Positions 29,617 to 39,211 of a DNA stretch of 53,178 bases are shown here, one piece after another; within the stretch, counting starts at the first letter, position 1, and each line of letters begins with the position of its first letter. The stretch is from Deltaproteobacteria bacterium (GTDB lineage Bacteria; Myxococcota_A; Polyangia; Nannocystales; Nannocystaceae): positions 1 through 53,178 of the forward strand of contig JAHZJA010001482.1 of the NCBI GenBank assembly GCA_022601155.1, given 5' to 3'. The position numbers and the translations under genes were made by a program. The notes below the pieces were generated by a model. It was not told the origin of the DNA. It saw nothing but the letters and a program-made list of their open reading frames with translations, and searched no databases.

Positions 29617-30354
29617 GTGCATCCAAATCACCCCTGGCGCGACTACCCGGCCGCGATGTTGGGATTGTTGATGCTGGGTGTGCTCGCGCAGCCGACGGTG
29701 GTCGCCGTCGATCCGCCACCCCCGATGTCGCAACACCGTGCCGAACGTCGAGACCGCACGCTGTTGGGCCTGGGCGTGGCGGCGACGGTCGCCAGCGCGG
29801 CCACGCTCGGTAGCACGGCGGTGATGTTGTGGGGATACCGCAGGGACGCTGCCCACGAAGAAGCTGCGCGGCATGCCACCGAGCGAGACGAGTGCAGGCG
29901 ACGGAAAGAAGATTTCGGCTCCGACGTGTCCTGTGGCCCGTACGTCATCATCACGCCACAGGCGCATATCAGGCGTGTGGGGTTCCGTGGTTGGCCGCTG
30001 GTCCCCGCGGCGGCGGGGATCGGGTTGGCCGTGGGCGCCGGGCACCTGCTCGGTCGCGCGCGTCCGGCTGTCCATAGTGCTCCACAGCTGTACGTGGGGG
30101 GCACGCTCCTGGTGTCGGGCGGGCTGAGCTTTGTCGTTGGGCGGCTGCGCAAGCCAGACCAAGGCTGCCTGGACGAGCCCTGCGTCGATCGATGGTTCCA
30201 GACCAACGCATCCCTCTATATGGCTGGTGTCGCGGCAATGGGCGTGGGTGGCTTCCTGATTGCACATGGCGCGGCTTCGGACCGTCATCGAGTACGGCCC
30301 GAGCTCGTCGCCGGGCGTGATCGGGCGATGGCCGGCTTCAGCTTGCAGTTCTAG
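29617..30354 (+). CDS. Hypothetical membrane protein
   Basis: ORF with several hydrophobic segments ('LLGLGVAATVASAATLGSTAVMLWG', 'LVPAAAGIGLAVGAGHLLG'). The start could also be 29656. Confidence 0.5.
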   Translation: MHPNHPWRDYPAAMLGLLMLGVLAQPTVVAVDPPPPMSQHRAERRDRTLLGLGVAATVASAATLGSTAVMLWGYRRDAAHEEAARHATERDECRRRKEDFGSDVSCGPYVIITPQAHIRRVGFRGWPLVPAAAGIGLAVGAGHLLGRARPAVHSAPQLYVGGTLLVSGGLSFVVGRLRKPDQGCLDEPCVDRWFQTNASLYMAGVAAMGVGGFLIAHGAASDRHRVRPELVAGRDRAMAGFSLQF

Positions 30355-30433
30355 GGAGGCCCGCGCGCGCTTCGAGCTCGTGGAGTCATGCGATCCAAGA
30401 TGCGGTCGGGTTCGACCCTCGTGGTGCGCTACG

Positions 30434-31294
30434 ATGGTCGTCGTGACGCGAGGGGTGGCATGGACGGCGCTGGTGGCCGTCGTCGGTTGTTCGGCGCTGC
30501 CGTCGGAGGTCACCACCGAGACCGCGGGCGTGTCCAACGGTGACGCGGCCGCCTCGGGGACGATGACGGGCAGCGGCTCGACGATCGCCGACGAGACTGC
30601 CTCGGCTGGCGATCCGGATGCCATGTGCGGCGACGGGTTGATCGGCCTCAGCGAGGACTGTGACGACGCCAACGACAGCGAGATCGACGGCTGCACGCAG
30701 TCTTGCCAGTTCAGCCCGGTGGGGGCCGCAATGTTGGAGCCTTCGTCGGAGACGGATGTCGTGGGAGGTGTCGACGACGCCGGATCGGTGGCGGCCATCG
30801 ATCCTTGCCCACAAGGACAGGGACTGCAGGGCTTCACCGGGACCATCGATGACCAGGCATTCGATCAGTCCGGCGTGGTCGGTCGACTCACGGGCCAGTG
30901 TGCCACCCTCGACCTCGTCGACGACGACCCCACCGCGCTCGTGTTCGGGCCAGGCACCACGCTGCCGACGCACGGCGAGCGGGGCAGTCGGGAGTTCAGC
31001 TTGATGTGTCCGCCCGGCCAGCTGGTGGCGGGATTGCGTGGTAGGGCAGGCGGCGTCATCGACCAGCTGCGCATCGCGTGTCGGAGCCTCGAGGTCGAAG
31101 GTCAGGGCAGCGAGCAGACGATCGTCGTTGCCACCGGCCAGGGCGATGGTCCGGCAGGTGGCGATGGTGGGCAGTCGTTCGGTGCGGTGGAGTGCGGGGA
31201 CGGACAGGTTGCGGCCTCGATCGAGGTTCACGCCAACGACTTCGTGCTGCGCGTGGGGCTCAAGTGCTGGACGCCTCGGCTGGTCTATCCTTGA
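30434..31294 (+). CDS. Secreted lipoprotein with one DUF4215 repeat
   Basis: 'LVAVVGCSALPS' lipobox; 'MCGDGLIGLSEDCDDANDSEIDGCTQSC'; C-terminal 'FSLMCPPGQLVAGLRGRAGGVIDQLRIACR'. Confidence 0.7.
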   Translation: MVVVTRGVAWTALVAVVGCSALPSEVTTETAGVSNGDAAASGTMTGSGSTIADETASAGDPDAMCGDGLIGLSEDCDDANDSEIDGCTQSCQFSPVGAAMLEPSSETDVVGGVDDAGSVAAIDPCPQGQGLQGFTGTIDDQAFDQSGVVGRLTGQCATLDLVDDDPTALVFGPGTTLPTHGERGSREFSLMCPPGQLVAGLRGRAGGVIDQLRIACRSLEVEGQGSEQTIVVATGQGDGPAGGDGGQSFGAVECGDGQVAASIEVHANDFVLRVGLKCWTPRLVYP

Positions 31295-32060
31295 GTGGCC
31301 GGTGGCAGATCACCCGCCACATGAACACGAAGTTGCCCACCCAGTAGCGCTTCCACATGCGCCGGGGCTCGCGCGCGAACCGATAGACCCACTCCAGGCC
31401 CCAGTCGCGCATCCATCGTGGTGCGCGCGGGATCTGGCCCGAGTAGAAATCGAACAGGCCGCCCACGCCCATGGCGACCGTGGCCCCCGTGGCCTCGAGG
31501 TTGCCGTCGATCCAGGCCTCTTGCCGAGGTGCCCCCATCGCCACCAGCAGTACATCGGTTCGTGCCTCGCGGATCGTCGCGGCGACCTGGGGCGATTGTT
31601 CGAGCGGAAAGTAGCCGTCCCGTACCCCACAGACGACGACCTCTGGATGGTGGCGCGCGATCCAGGTGCGGACATCCTCGGCGACACCGGGTCGGGCTCC
31701 CAGCAAGAACACGCGGAAGGGCGTACCCGCCAAGCGCCCGCACAGCCGGGGAAACAGGTCGGTACCGTTGACGTTGTCCCGGACCGTAGCGCCGCGGATC
31801 TTGCCGGCCAGCCACATCCCCAGTCCATCGGCGAGCACCAGGTCGCCCGCCCGCAGGATCTCGCGATAGGCCGCGTCGCGGAAGCTGATGTTGACGCAAT
31901 CGGCATTGACGAACAGCAGCCGCGTGCGAAGGCCGGCCTCCAGTCGGGCCATCACTTCGTCGATCGCCTCGGCCATCGTGACGTTGTCGATGTCGATCCC
32001 CAACAGGGTGATGCGATGCTCGGCGGAGGTCGCCGAGTGCGTAGCGGTGGCCGCGGGCAT
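31260..32060 (-). CDS. WecG/TagA/CpsF-family glycosyltransferase
   Basis: 'LLFVNADCVNISFRDAAYREILRAGDLVLADGLGMWLAGK', 'FLLGARPGVAEDV', 'VLLVAMGAPRQEAWI', 'GVGGLFDFYSGQIPRAPRWMRDWGLEWVYRFAREPRRMWKRY'. Confidence 0.93.
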   Translation of the reverse strand: MPAATATHSATSAEHRITLLGIDIDNVTMAEAIDEVMARLEAGLRTRLLFVNADCVNISFRDAAYREILRAGDLVLADGLGMWLAGKIRGATVRDNVNGTDLFPRLCGRLAGTPFRVFLLGARPGVAEDVRTWIARHHPEVVVCGVRDGYFPLEQSPQVAATIREARTDVLLVAMGAPRQEAWIDGNLEATGATVAMGVGGLFDFYSGQIPRAPRWMRDWGLEWVYRFAREPRRMWKRYWVGNFVFMWRVICHRPLKDRPAEASST

Positions 32061-32095
32061 TGAGGCGTCTCGGCGTTCGAGGCGCGAGCATACCG

Positions 32096-32671
32096 TCAGC
32101 CCGATGGAGGCGGGGCGTCGATCCGGGACTCACCCGCCTTCGCTCGCGAGGCCCGCCACTGCTGCACGAGCAAGCCATAGATCACACTGTCGCAGCGCTC
32201 CCCGGCCACCAGCCAGTTCTCGCGAAGCAGACCCTCGTGCACGAAGCCCAGCTGTCGCACGAGCCGAATCGAGGCGTGATTGCGGGGATCGATGTCGGCG
32301 CTGAGCCGGTGCTTGCCCAGCGCCTCGAACGCATGTCCGATGACGGCGGCCACACCCTCACGGGCATAGCCGTGGCCCCATTGCTGCTTGCGCAGCAGGT
32401 ATCCGAGCTCGTCGACTCCGTCGCGGACGTGCATCAAGGTCACCCACCCGAGCGCCTCGTCGCCCAAAGGCCCGGTGATCGCCCACGTCGTCGATCCCTT
32501 GCCCTGGTTGACGCCGTGCAGTGAGGCGCGCGTTTCCTCGACGTCGCGATGAGGCGGCCCCGACCAGTACCGACAGACCTCCGGGTCGCCGCGCGCCACG
32601 AAGATGGCTTCCGCGTCCGCCTCGACCAGAGCGCGCAACACCAATCGGGCCGTGCGAATCACCGGGATCAT
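32096..32671 (-). CDS. GNAT acetyltransferase, RimJ/RimL type
   Basis: 'IRTARLVLRALVEADAEAIF', 'LGYLLRKQQWGHGYAREGVAAVIGHAFEALGKHRLSADIDPRNHASIRLVRQLGFVHEGLLRENW'. Confidence 0.92.
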   Translation of the reverse strand: MIPVIRTARLVLRALVEADAEAIFVARGDPEVCRYWSGPPHRDVEETRASLHGVNQGKGSTTWAITGPLGDEALGWVTLMHVRDGVDELGYLLRKQQWGHGYAREGVAAVIGHAFEALGKHRLSADIDPRNHASIRLVRQLGFVHEGLLRENWLVAGERCDSVIYGLLVQQWRASRAKAGESRIDAPPPSG

Positions 32672-32762
32672 GTTCGCGGGTGTAGCAGCTTCGCGCCGAG
32701 TCTAGAGCCAAGGGACCCAGATCGGTGAGGGCGGGAAGCTTAATTCGGCGCTGGCAGTATGG

Positions 32763-34232
32763 TTGCTGCAGATGGCGCGCGGAAAACTTGGATGGGCGGC
32801 GTGGGTCGCAGGCTGGTCGTTCAAGCTCGGTTTCGCGGCCGTGGCTCTGCTGCTGCCGCTGTCGGGGGTGTGGATCGCCTCATCGCTGGCGGCACACCAC
32901 GATGGCCCCTTGTGGGCGAGCCTCGTGGCGGGTGCGCTGTGCTTCCCGGTCTTGCCGCTCGCGTGGGACCTGGTCGCGGGCTGGCGCCGCTCCCGAGCCG
33001 GGGCGCCCCGGCCCCGTGTACTGACGGGCTTCGATCGGTTGTTGCTGCGCACCCTCGCCGTCAACGTGGTGTTCGTGGGGGGGTTGCTCGCGGTGTTCCC
33101 CGCCAGCACGTACGAGGCGCTGTCGACCCGCGGCGACTGGATGCTTCGGGGCTCGCAGGCCTCGTGGGCCAACAGCACCCGCTCGACGTTGTTCGGGGTG
33201 GCCGAGCGCATGCAGTGGCTGCACGAAGCCACCCACGAAAACGCCTACGAAGATCTCATCGACCCGTCGCTCACCCAGACCAAGGACGGCACCGCACCCG
33301 AGGCGGGGCGCACCCTCGACCGCACCACACCGTCCACGCCCGCCGTCTCGCCCGACGATCTCCTCCGCGCCGATGGCTGGCCGTTCGCGCCCACCCTGCA
33401 TCCGCTGGTGGCCAGCATGCCCTCCGAGGCCGAGACCTCGATCGAGTCGGTGGCGCGCTACATCGTCGACAACGAGGCCGATCCCGTGCAGCGGGTCAAG
33501 GCCCTGCACGACTACGTCGCCTCGCGGGTGGCCTACGACGTGCCCGCGCTCGAGGCCGATCGGTTTCCGCCGCAAGATGCCGCCGCCGTGTTCTCGCGCG
33601 GCACGGCCGTGTGTGCCGGGTACGCCGCGTTGCTGGCTGCACTGGGTGACGCGGCAGGGATCGAGATCGTGGTGGTGGTGGGTGATGCCCGCGACAGCGA
33701 CGGACTGTTCGATGGCCGTGGCCATGCCTGGAATGCGATCAACATCGACGGCAAGTGGTTCTTGGTCGATGCCACCTGGGATGCCGGTCACGTCAGTGGC
33801 TCGGGCTTCGTCGAGGACTACGACGCGGGCTACTTCATGACGCCACCCGAGGTGTTCGTGGCCTCGCACATGCCCGATGATCCCAAGTGGCAGCTGTTGC
33901 CCGCCGCGCTGTCGCATGGTGATTTTCTCCGGCAACCTCACCTGCGCCCCAGCTTTGCCGCGCTGGGTCTGGAGCTGGTCGAACCTCGGCGCGCGCGCCA
34001 CGACGTGCGCCAGGGCGACCAGCTCACCCTGAACTTCACCAATCCCAACGGTTTTGCGCTGTCGGGCAGCGTTCGATCCACCGATGACGGCGATTCCAGC
34101 CATCGGCGGTGCAAGACCAACCAAGAGCGGACGACGATGGTCTGTACCTTCGACGATCCCGGCCGTCGCCTGATTGCGCTGTTCGGCCCCGAAGGCGCGT
34201 TCTTGGGCCAAATCTACGTCGACGTTCAGTGA
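32763..34232 (+). CDS. Membrane-anchored transglutaminase-like protein
   Basis: N-terminal TM helices; 'VKALHDYVASRVAYD', 'AAAVFSRGTAVCAGYAALLAALGDAAGIE', 'GHAWNAINIDGKWFLVDATWDAG'. Start could be 32772. Confidence 0.85.
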   Translation: MLQMARGKLGWAAWVAGWSFKLGFAAVALLLPLSGVWIASSLAAHHDGPLWASLVAGALCFPVLPLAWDLVAGWRRSRAGAPRPRVLTGFDRLLLRTLAVNVVFVGGLLAVFPASTYEALSTRGDWMLRGSQASWANSTRSTLFGVAERMQWLHEATHENAYEDLIDPSLTQTKDGTAPEAGRTLDRTTPSTPAVSPDDLLRADGWPFAPTLHPLVASMPSEAETSIESVARYIVDNEADPVQRVKALHDYVASRVAYDVPALEADRFPPQDAAAVFSRGTAVCAGYAALLAALGDAAGIEIVVVVGDARDSDGLFDGRGHAWNAINIDGKWFLVDATWDAGHVSGSGFVEDYDAGYFMTPPEVFVASHMPDDPKWQLLPAALSHGDFLRQPHLRPSFAALGLELVEPRRARHDVRQGDQLTLNFTNPNGFALSGSVRSTDDGDSSHRRCKTNQERTTMVCTFDDPGRRLIALFGPEGAFLGQIYVDVQ

Positions 34233-34298
34233 TTTAGGGCGAGCCGTCGACGATCATCGATCGCGAGCGACCGCCACGCCCGATATCCTGGGGCTGAC

Positions 34299-36899
34299 GT
34301 GGTGATCCTTAGCCTTCGTATCGCTGTGACAACCCCTGCCTCGCTCGCGCTGGGCCTGGCCTGTTCCTCCATCATGCTGGCGCCCACCGATGCTCATGCG
34401 GTGGTGGTGCCCGGCGACCTCGTGCTGCGCACGGGCGACATCCCGGCCGGAGCACCCGCCGCGGTGGAGAACGTTCGCGCCCCGTTCGTCGAGTCCGACG
34501 GGGTCGTCGCGTTCACGGGCGCGCTGTCCAACGGGGATGAGTTCGTGTGGCGGGCGGGCCAGATCATCTGGCTCAACAGCGACGACCCGGATCTGTCGGG
34601 CTCGGCCGAGGTCTCCATGGGCACCAGCCCTGCGGGCGGCTTCATCTACAGCGTCGACATCGGGGGGCAAGACGGTGTGTTCACCCACCTCGGTGCGCTG
34701 ACCGCCAGCGGCAGTCAGGCGATCGGTCAGCTCCCCGGTGCCCTGTCCACGTTCCACTCGCGCCCGACGATGGCGGCCAATGGAGCCGCGTGGTGGGTGG
34801 CGGGCATCAGCGACTCGGGCGGCGTGGGGACCGAGCGCCGCGCACTGCTCCGCAGTCCCACCGGTGCCGCGTTTCAATCCCATGTCATCTTCGAGAGCGG
34901 GGACCTCATCGATGGCTTCGTCATCGAGAACCCCGGCGGGATCGACAACGACTACCAGATCTCGCGCGACGAGGCTCACCTCATCGCCGTGCTCGACATG
35001 GAGACCGGCAACGTCCTGAACAATCGCTTCATCTATGTCGACGGTGCTCTGATCGCACGCGAGTCCGACCCCACTGGGGATGGAGACGGCTGGGCGAGCT
35101 TCGATCTGGTGACGATCAGCAGCACGGGGCACCACGCGTTCACGGGCGACACCAACGGCGCGATCTCGAGTGACGAGTTCATCGCCTACGACGGCGCGAT
35201 CGTGGTTCGCGAGGGCGACGTGCTCGACGGGGTCACCCTCACCACGCCAGCCGCGGTGCGGTTCATCGCCCTCAACGACAACGATCGGTTGGTCCATGCC
35301 TGGAGCGCGGGCGGGGCAGAGACGATGTTCTTGTCGTGCGATCCGGCCCAGGCCGCGGCCTCCGCCCAGGCGGTCCTCGCCACCGGGGACGAGCTCGATA
35401 TCAACGGCGATGGCATTGGCGATGGCCTGTTCATCACCGACTTTCAGGCCACCACCGGGACCCCAGGTCGGGCCTTTGGCGATGATGGATCGGTCTACCT
35501 CGAGGTCGATGTGCAGGAAGGGATGGCGATCGAAGAGGCGATCATCCGGGTCGCCGTCAGCTGCTGCGGGAACAATGTCGTGGACCCGGGCGAGCAGTGC
35601 GACGACGGGAACCTGAACGACGGCGACACGTGCAGCCACACCTGCCAGGGGGCGACGTGCGGCGATGGGGTGCTCAACCCGGGCGAGGCCTGTGATGACG
35701 GCAACCTCGTCGACCTCGACGGCTGCCTCCGTGATTGCACGACGGCCACATGTGGCGACGGTGTGCTCGAGGTGGGAGTGGAGGAGTGCGACGATCAAAA
35801 CCCCGAGCAGACCGATGCCTGCCTGAGCAACTGCGAGCTGGCTTCGTGTGGTGACGGGATCGTGTGGGCGGGGGTCGAGGAGTGTGATGACGCCGATGGT
35901 GACGACACCGACGAGTGTCCGTCCAACTGCGCGAACGCGGCCTGCGGAGATGGATTCGTCCAGGCGGGAGTCGAGCCTTGCGACGACGGCAACCTCGACG
36001 AGACCGACGACTGTCTCACCGGCTGTGTGCCTGCCTCGTGCGGGGACGGCTTCATTCAGATGGGGGTGGAGCAATGCGACGACGCCAACCTCGACAACAC
36101 CGATGTGTGTCTCGATACCTGCTTGGTCGCCACCTGCGGCGATGGCTTCGTGTGGGCGGGCGTGGAGATGTGCGACGACGGCAACCGCGATGACGGCGAC
36201 GACTGCCCAGGCAACTGCGCGCCCGCGACCTGCGGAGACGGCTTCGTGCAGGAGGGGGTGGAGGAGTGTGACGACGGTAACCTCGATGACGACGACGACT
36301 GCCTCAGCACCTGCGTGACCCCATTTTGCGGGGACGGCTTCGTGCAGCAGGGCGTAGAGGAGTGCGACGACGCCAACGACGACGACAACGATCAGTGCCC
36401 GTCCACCTGCATGTTCGCGATCTGCGGGGACGGCTTTCACTTCACCGGGGTGGAGGAGTGTGACGACGGGAACGGAGTCAACACCGATGCTTGCCTCGAC
36501 AGCTGCTTGGAGGCCTCGTGCGGCGATGGCTTCGTGCAAGAGGGCGTGGAGGAGTGCGACGACGGTGATCGCATCGACCCCGACGAGTGCTCCAACGCCT
36601 GCATGCTCCCCGACGCCGACCCCGACACCAGCGGTGGAGTGGACGACACCGCGGGCTCCGACACGATCGGTGGCGACACGACGACAGGTACGGTGAACGA
36701 CGATTCGGGCACCACGAGCACCACCGGAGGGGCCGAGACCGAGACCCAAGGGGGAGCGGTTGACGACTCGGGCTGCAGCTGCACCACCGACCGGAAGCGA
36801 CCGCTGCGCAAGCTGCCGTGGGCATGCATGCTGTTGATGGGGGTGGGTCTCGTGCGTCGGCGGCGGGTCGCGACATCCTCCAGGTCAGCCTGTGCTTGA
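34299..36899 (+). CDS. Surface protein with eleven DUF4215 repeats and MYXO-CTERM-like C-terminus
   Basis: Eleven 'CGDGxxxxGVExCDDGNxxxxDxCxxxC' units; C-terminal '[31 protein letters not shown]' (Cys motif, hydrophobic stretch, Arg cluster). Confidence 0.85.
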   Translation: MVILSLRIAVTTPASLALGLACSSIMLAPTDAHAVVVPGDLVLRTGDIPAGAPAAVENVRAPFVESDGVVAFTGALSNGDEFVWRAGQIIWLNSDDPDLSGSAEVSMGTSPAGGFIYSVDIGGQDGVFTHLGALTASGSQAIGQLPGALSTFHSRPTMAANGAAWWVAGISDSGGVGTERRALLRSPTGAAFQSHVIFESGDLIDGFVIENPGGIDNDYQISRDEAHLIAVLDMETGNVLNNRFIYVDGALIARESDPTGDGDGWASFDLVTISSTGHHAFTGDTNGAISSDEFIAYDGAIVVREGDVLDGVTLTTPAAVRFIALNDNDRLVHAWSAGGAETMFLSCDPAQAAASAQAVLATGDELDINGDGIGDGLFITDFQATTGTPGRAFGDDGSVYLEVDVQEGMAIEEAIIRVAVSCCGNNVVDPGEQCDDGNLNDGDTCSHTCQGATCGDGVLNPGEACDDGNLVDLDGCLRDCTTATCGDGVLEVGVEECDDQNPEQTDACLSNCELASCGDGIVWAGVEECDDADGDDTDECPSNCANAACGDGFVQAGVEPCDDGNLDETDDCLTGCVPASCGDGFIQMGVEQCDDANLDNTDVCLDTCLVATCGDGFVWAGVEMCDDGNRDDGDDCPGNCAPATCGDGFVQEGVEECDDGNLDDDDDCLSTCVTPFCGDGFVQQGVEECDDANDDDNDQCPSTCMFAICGDGFHFTGVEECDDGNGVNTDACLDSCLEASCGDGFVQEGVEECDDGDRIDPDECSNACMLPDADPDTSGGVDDTAGSDTIGGDTTTGTVNDDSGTTSTTGGAETETQGGAVDDSGCSCTTDRKRPLRKLPWACMLLMGVGLVRRRRVATSSRSACA
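35560..36610 (+). repeat. Tandem ~96-bp coding repeats (DUF4215 array)
   Basis: Recurring 'TGCGG(A/G)GA(C/T)GGCTTCGTGCAG...GTGGAGGAGTG(T/C)GACGACG' units, eleven in the translation. Confidence 0.85.
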
Positions 36900-36926
36900 C
36901 AGCGTGCCCCGCCGCCAGACAGGCTG

Positions 36927-37982
36927 ATGGCTGTGGTACGCATGCGGAATGTGATGGGGAGCGCGGTCTTGGCCGTCGTGGTGGCGAGCTGTGGCGGCAC
37001 CGACAACGACTCTTCCCCCGCAGATCCGATGACATCGCTCGGTGGGGTGACATCGTTGGGGGCCAGCTCGTCTGGCAACGACGAGGCCGAGGTGACCGGA
37101 GCGCCCAAGCTCGATGCCAATGCCGGCACCATGGGTGACGACGGCATCGACACCGGGGACGATGGCTGCGAGAAGGTCGACCTGCTGTTCGTCATCGACG
37201 ACTCGGGGAGCATGGCCGACGAGCAGTCCAACCTCATCGCCAGCTTCCCCGGCTTCATCTCCGCGATGCAGGAGGAGCTCGCCGAGACCGACGGCTATCA
37301 CATCGGCGTCGTCACCAGCGACACGTACATCTACGACCTGGCCTGCTCGCCCCTGTCGGTCGGCAACCTCATCGCCCGCACGGGGGGAGCCGACGCCAGC
37401 AACGGCATCTGCACGCCCTACTCGTCGGGGCTGATGTACATGACCGAGCAAGACAACCTCGCCGACAAGTTTGCGTGTGCGGCTCAGGTGGGCACGGGAG
37501 GAGACGGCGACGAGCACCCCATGGAGGCCATGCTGACCGCGCTGTCGTCTCCGCTCATCGACGCGGGCAACTGCAACGAGGGCTTCTTGCGCGACGATGC
37601 GCTGCTGGTGGTCATCATCATCACCGACGAGGAAGACGACCACGAGACGGAGGCCGAGGCCTGCGACATGACGGCTCTGCCGGGCTCTCCGGGCGAGCCC
37701 AGCAGCTGGTTCGACGACCTGGTGGCGGTCAAGGGTGAAGAGAGCAACATCGTGGTGCTGTCGCTGGTGGGCCCGGACGCCGAGGCGGGATCGATGTGCC
37801 CTGCGCTCGACAAGTGCAACGGCGGTATCGTGGGAGCCGAGGTCGCCACGCGGATCCTCGAGTTCACGCGGATGTTCACGTTCGGCTTCATCGGGCCCGT
37901 GTGCGAGGACTACGGCCCGATCTTTCAAGAGTCGATCGGCGTGATCGCGACCGCGTGCGACGAGTTCAACCCGGTGGGCTGA
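36927..37982 (+). CDS. Secreted lipoprotein with VWA-like domain
   Basis: 'AVVVASCGG' lipobox; MIDAS-like 'VDLLFVIDDSGSMADEQ'; 'LLVVIIITDEEDDHE'. Confidence 0.8.
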   Translation: MAVVRMRNVMGSAVLAVVVASCGGTDNDSSPADPMTSLGGVTSLGASSSGNDEAEVTGAPKLDANAGTMGDDGIDTGDDGCEKVDLLFVIDDSGSMADEQSNLIASFPGFISAMQEELAETDGYHIGVVTSDTYIYDLACSPLSVGNLIARTGGADASNGICTPYSSGLMYMTEQDNLADKFACAAQVGTGGDGDEHPMEAMLTALSSPLIDAGNCNEGFLRDDALLVVIIITDEEDDHETEAEACDMTALPGSPGEPSSWFDDLVAVKGEESNIVVLSLVGPDAEAGSMCPALDKCNGGIVGAEVATRILEFTRMFTFGFIGPVCEDYGPIFQESIGVIATACDEFNPVG

Positions 37983-38751
37983 GGTCGAAGTAGCGCCGGG
38001 GCGTGGTGCCCAGCTCGCTGCGAAAGGCCGCAATGAAGGCGCTGGGCGTGGCGTAGCCGACATCGAGGGCGACCTCGGTGACCGCACGTCCCTCGGCGAG
38101 CCGACGCAGCGCCGAGATGAGTCGCGCACGCTGCCGCCAGCGGCCGAGGGTCATCTGTGTCTGCGCCAGGAACAGCCGCTCCAGCGTGCGCCGGGTTGCA
38201 CCGGCCTTGCGCGCTGCGTTGGCCAGCACGCCGGGCCGCCCCGGGTGCTCGATGATCACCTCGGCGGCGCGGCGGGCCCGGGGCTCCGCGGGCATCGGCA
38301 GCTGGAGCGGTGCGACGGGCAGGGTCTCCATGCGGTCGACCATCACCCGCGCCAGCCGAGCCTGCGCGGGTACGTCGCGATGGAGCAGCCCGACCCGCGT
38401 GGCCTCGAGGATCAGCTCTCGCAGCAGCGGCGGTACGTTGACCGCACAAGGGCTGCGGGGCATTCGCTGCCGAGTCATCGCACGTCGAAAGAACACCGTG
38501 CGCAGCTGTACCCGGCCCGTCATTGCCACCGCGTGCTCCACCCCGGCCGGGATCCACACCGCGCGATGCGGGGGCACCACCCACGTACCCCCGACCGTGG
38601 TCACGTTCATCACGCCGCGCGCCGCGTAGGCCAGCTGGTCCCAGCGGTCGAACGAGCGGGCCTCGATCCCCAAGTTGGCCGGGTGCGTGACGGCGTAGGT
38701 CCGCACCAGCAGCCGTGCCTCGGGATCGTGCGATTGTCGTGTTTTCGACAT
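37966..38751 (-). CDS. AraC-family transcriptional regulator
   Basis: Cupin-like N-terminus 'PPHRAVWIPAGVEHAV'; HTH 'RTLERLFLAQTQMTLGRWRQRARLISALRRLAEGRAVTEVALDVGYATPSAFIAAFRSELGTTPRRYF'. Confidence 0.93.
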   Translation of the reverse strand: MSKTRQSHDPEARLLVRTYAVTHPANLGIEARSFDRWDQLAYAARGVMNVTTVGGTWVVPPHRAVWIPAGVEHAVAMTGRVQLRTVFFRRAMTRQRMPRSPCAVNVPPLLRELILEATRVGLLHRDVPAQARLARVMVDRMETLPVAPLQLPMPAEPRARRAAEVIIEHPGRPGVLANAARKAGATRRTLERLFLAQTQMTLGRWRQRARLISALRRLAEGRAVTEVALDVGYATPSAFIAAFRSELGTTPRRYFDLSPPG

Positions 38752-38808
38752 TCAATGACATCATAACGAATGTTTGACATCGTCGAGATCACTACGATGG
38801 CGGCCGTC

Positions 38809-39192
38809 ATGATCAACACGGTGCAACACTTCGCCATCAACGCCGACGATCTTCCGCGTGCGCGCGCGTTCTACGAGAACGTGTTCGGTTGGCGCTTCGA
38901 GGCCTGGGGTCCGCCCGACTTCTTTCAGATCGTCAGTGGGACCGACGACGCACCAGGAATTCGGGGCGCACTGCAAAAGCGCCGCGAGATCGCGCCGGGC
39001 AAGAAGATCCACGGGTTCGAGTGCACGGTGGCCGTGGCCGACATCGACGCCGTGATCGCTTCGGTTCGCGAGGCTGGTGGCACGATCTTGATGGAAAAGA
39101 GCGTCATCGCCGGGGTGGGCACGCTGGTGTTCTTTGCCGATCCCGAGGGCAATGCCGTGGGGGCGATGCAGTACGATTTCGAGATCGAGTAG
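38809..39192 (+). CDS. VOC (glyoxalase/bleomycin-resistance) family protein
   Basis: 'VQHFAINADDLPRARAFYENVFGWRFEAWG', 'LVFFADPEGNAVGAMQYD'. Start could be 38770. Confidence 0.88.
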   Translation: MINTVQHFAINADDLPRARAFYENVFGWRFEAWGPPDFFQIVSGTDDAPGIRGALQKRREIAPGKKIHGFECTVAVADIDAVIASVREAGGTILMEKSVIAGVGTLVFFADPEGNAVGAMQYDFEIE

Positions 39193-39211
39193 GCGGTGAC
39201 TGGCCGCGGGC

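Noticed and set aside
35560-36610. CRISPR-like periodic repeat
   Set aside because: The ~96-bp units are in-frame, variable throughout and encode Cys-rich protein repeats; no repeat-spacer structure.
34254-36749. 831-aa minus-strand ORF with periodic repeats
   Set aside because: Its periodicity mirrors the DUF4215 repeats on the plus strand; it is an antisense artefact.
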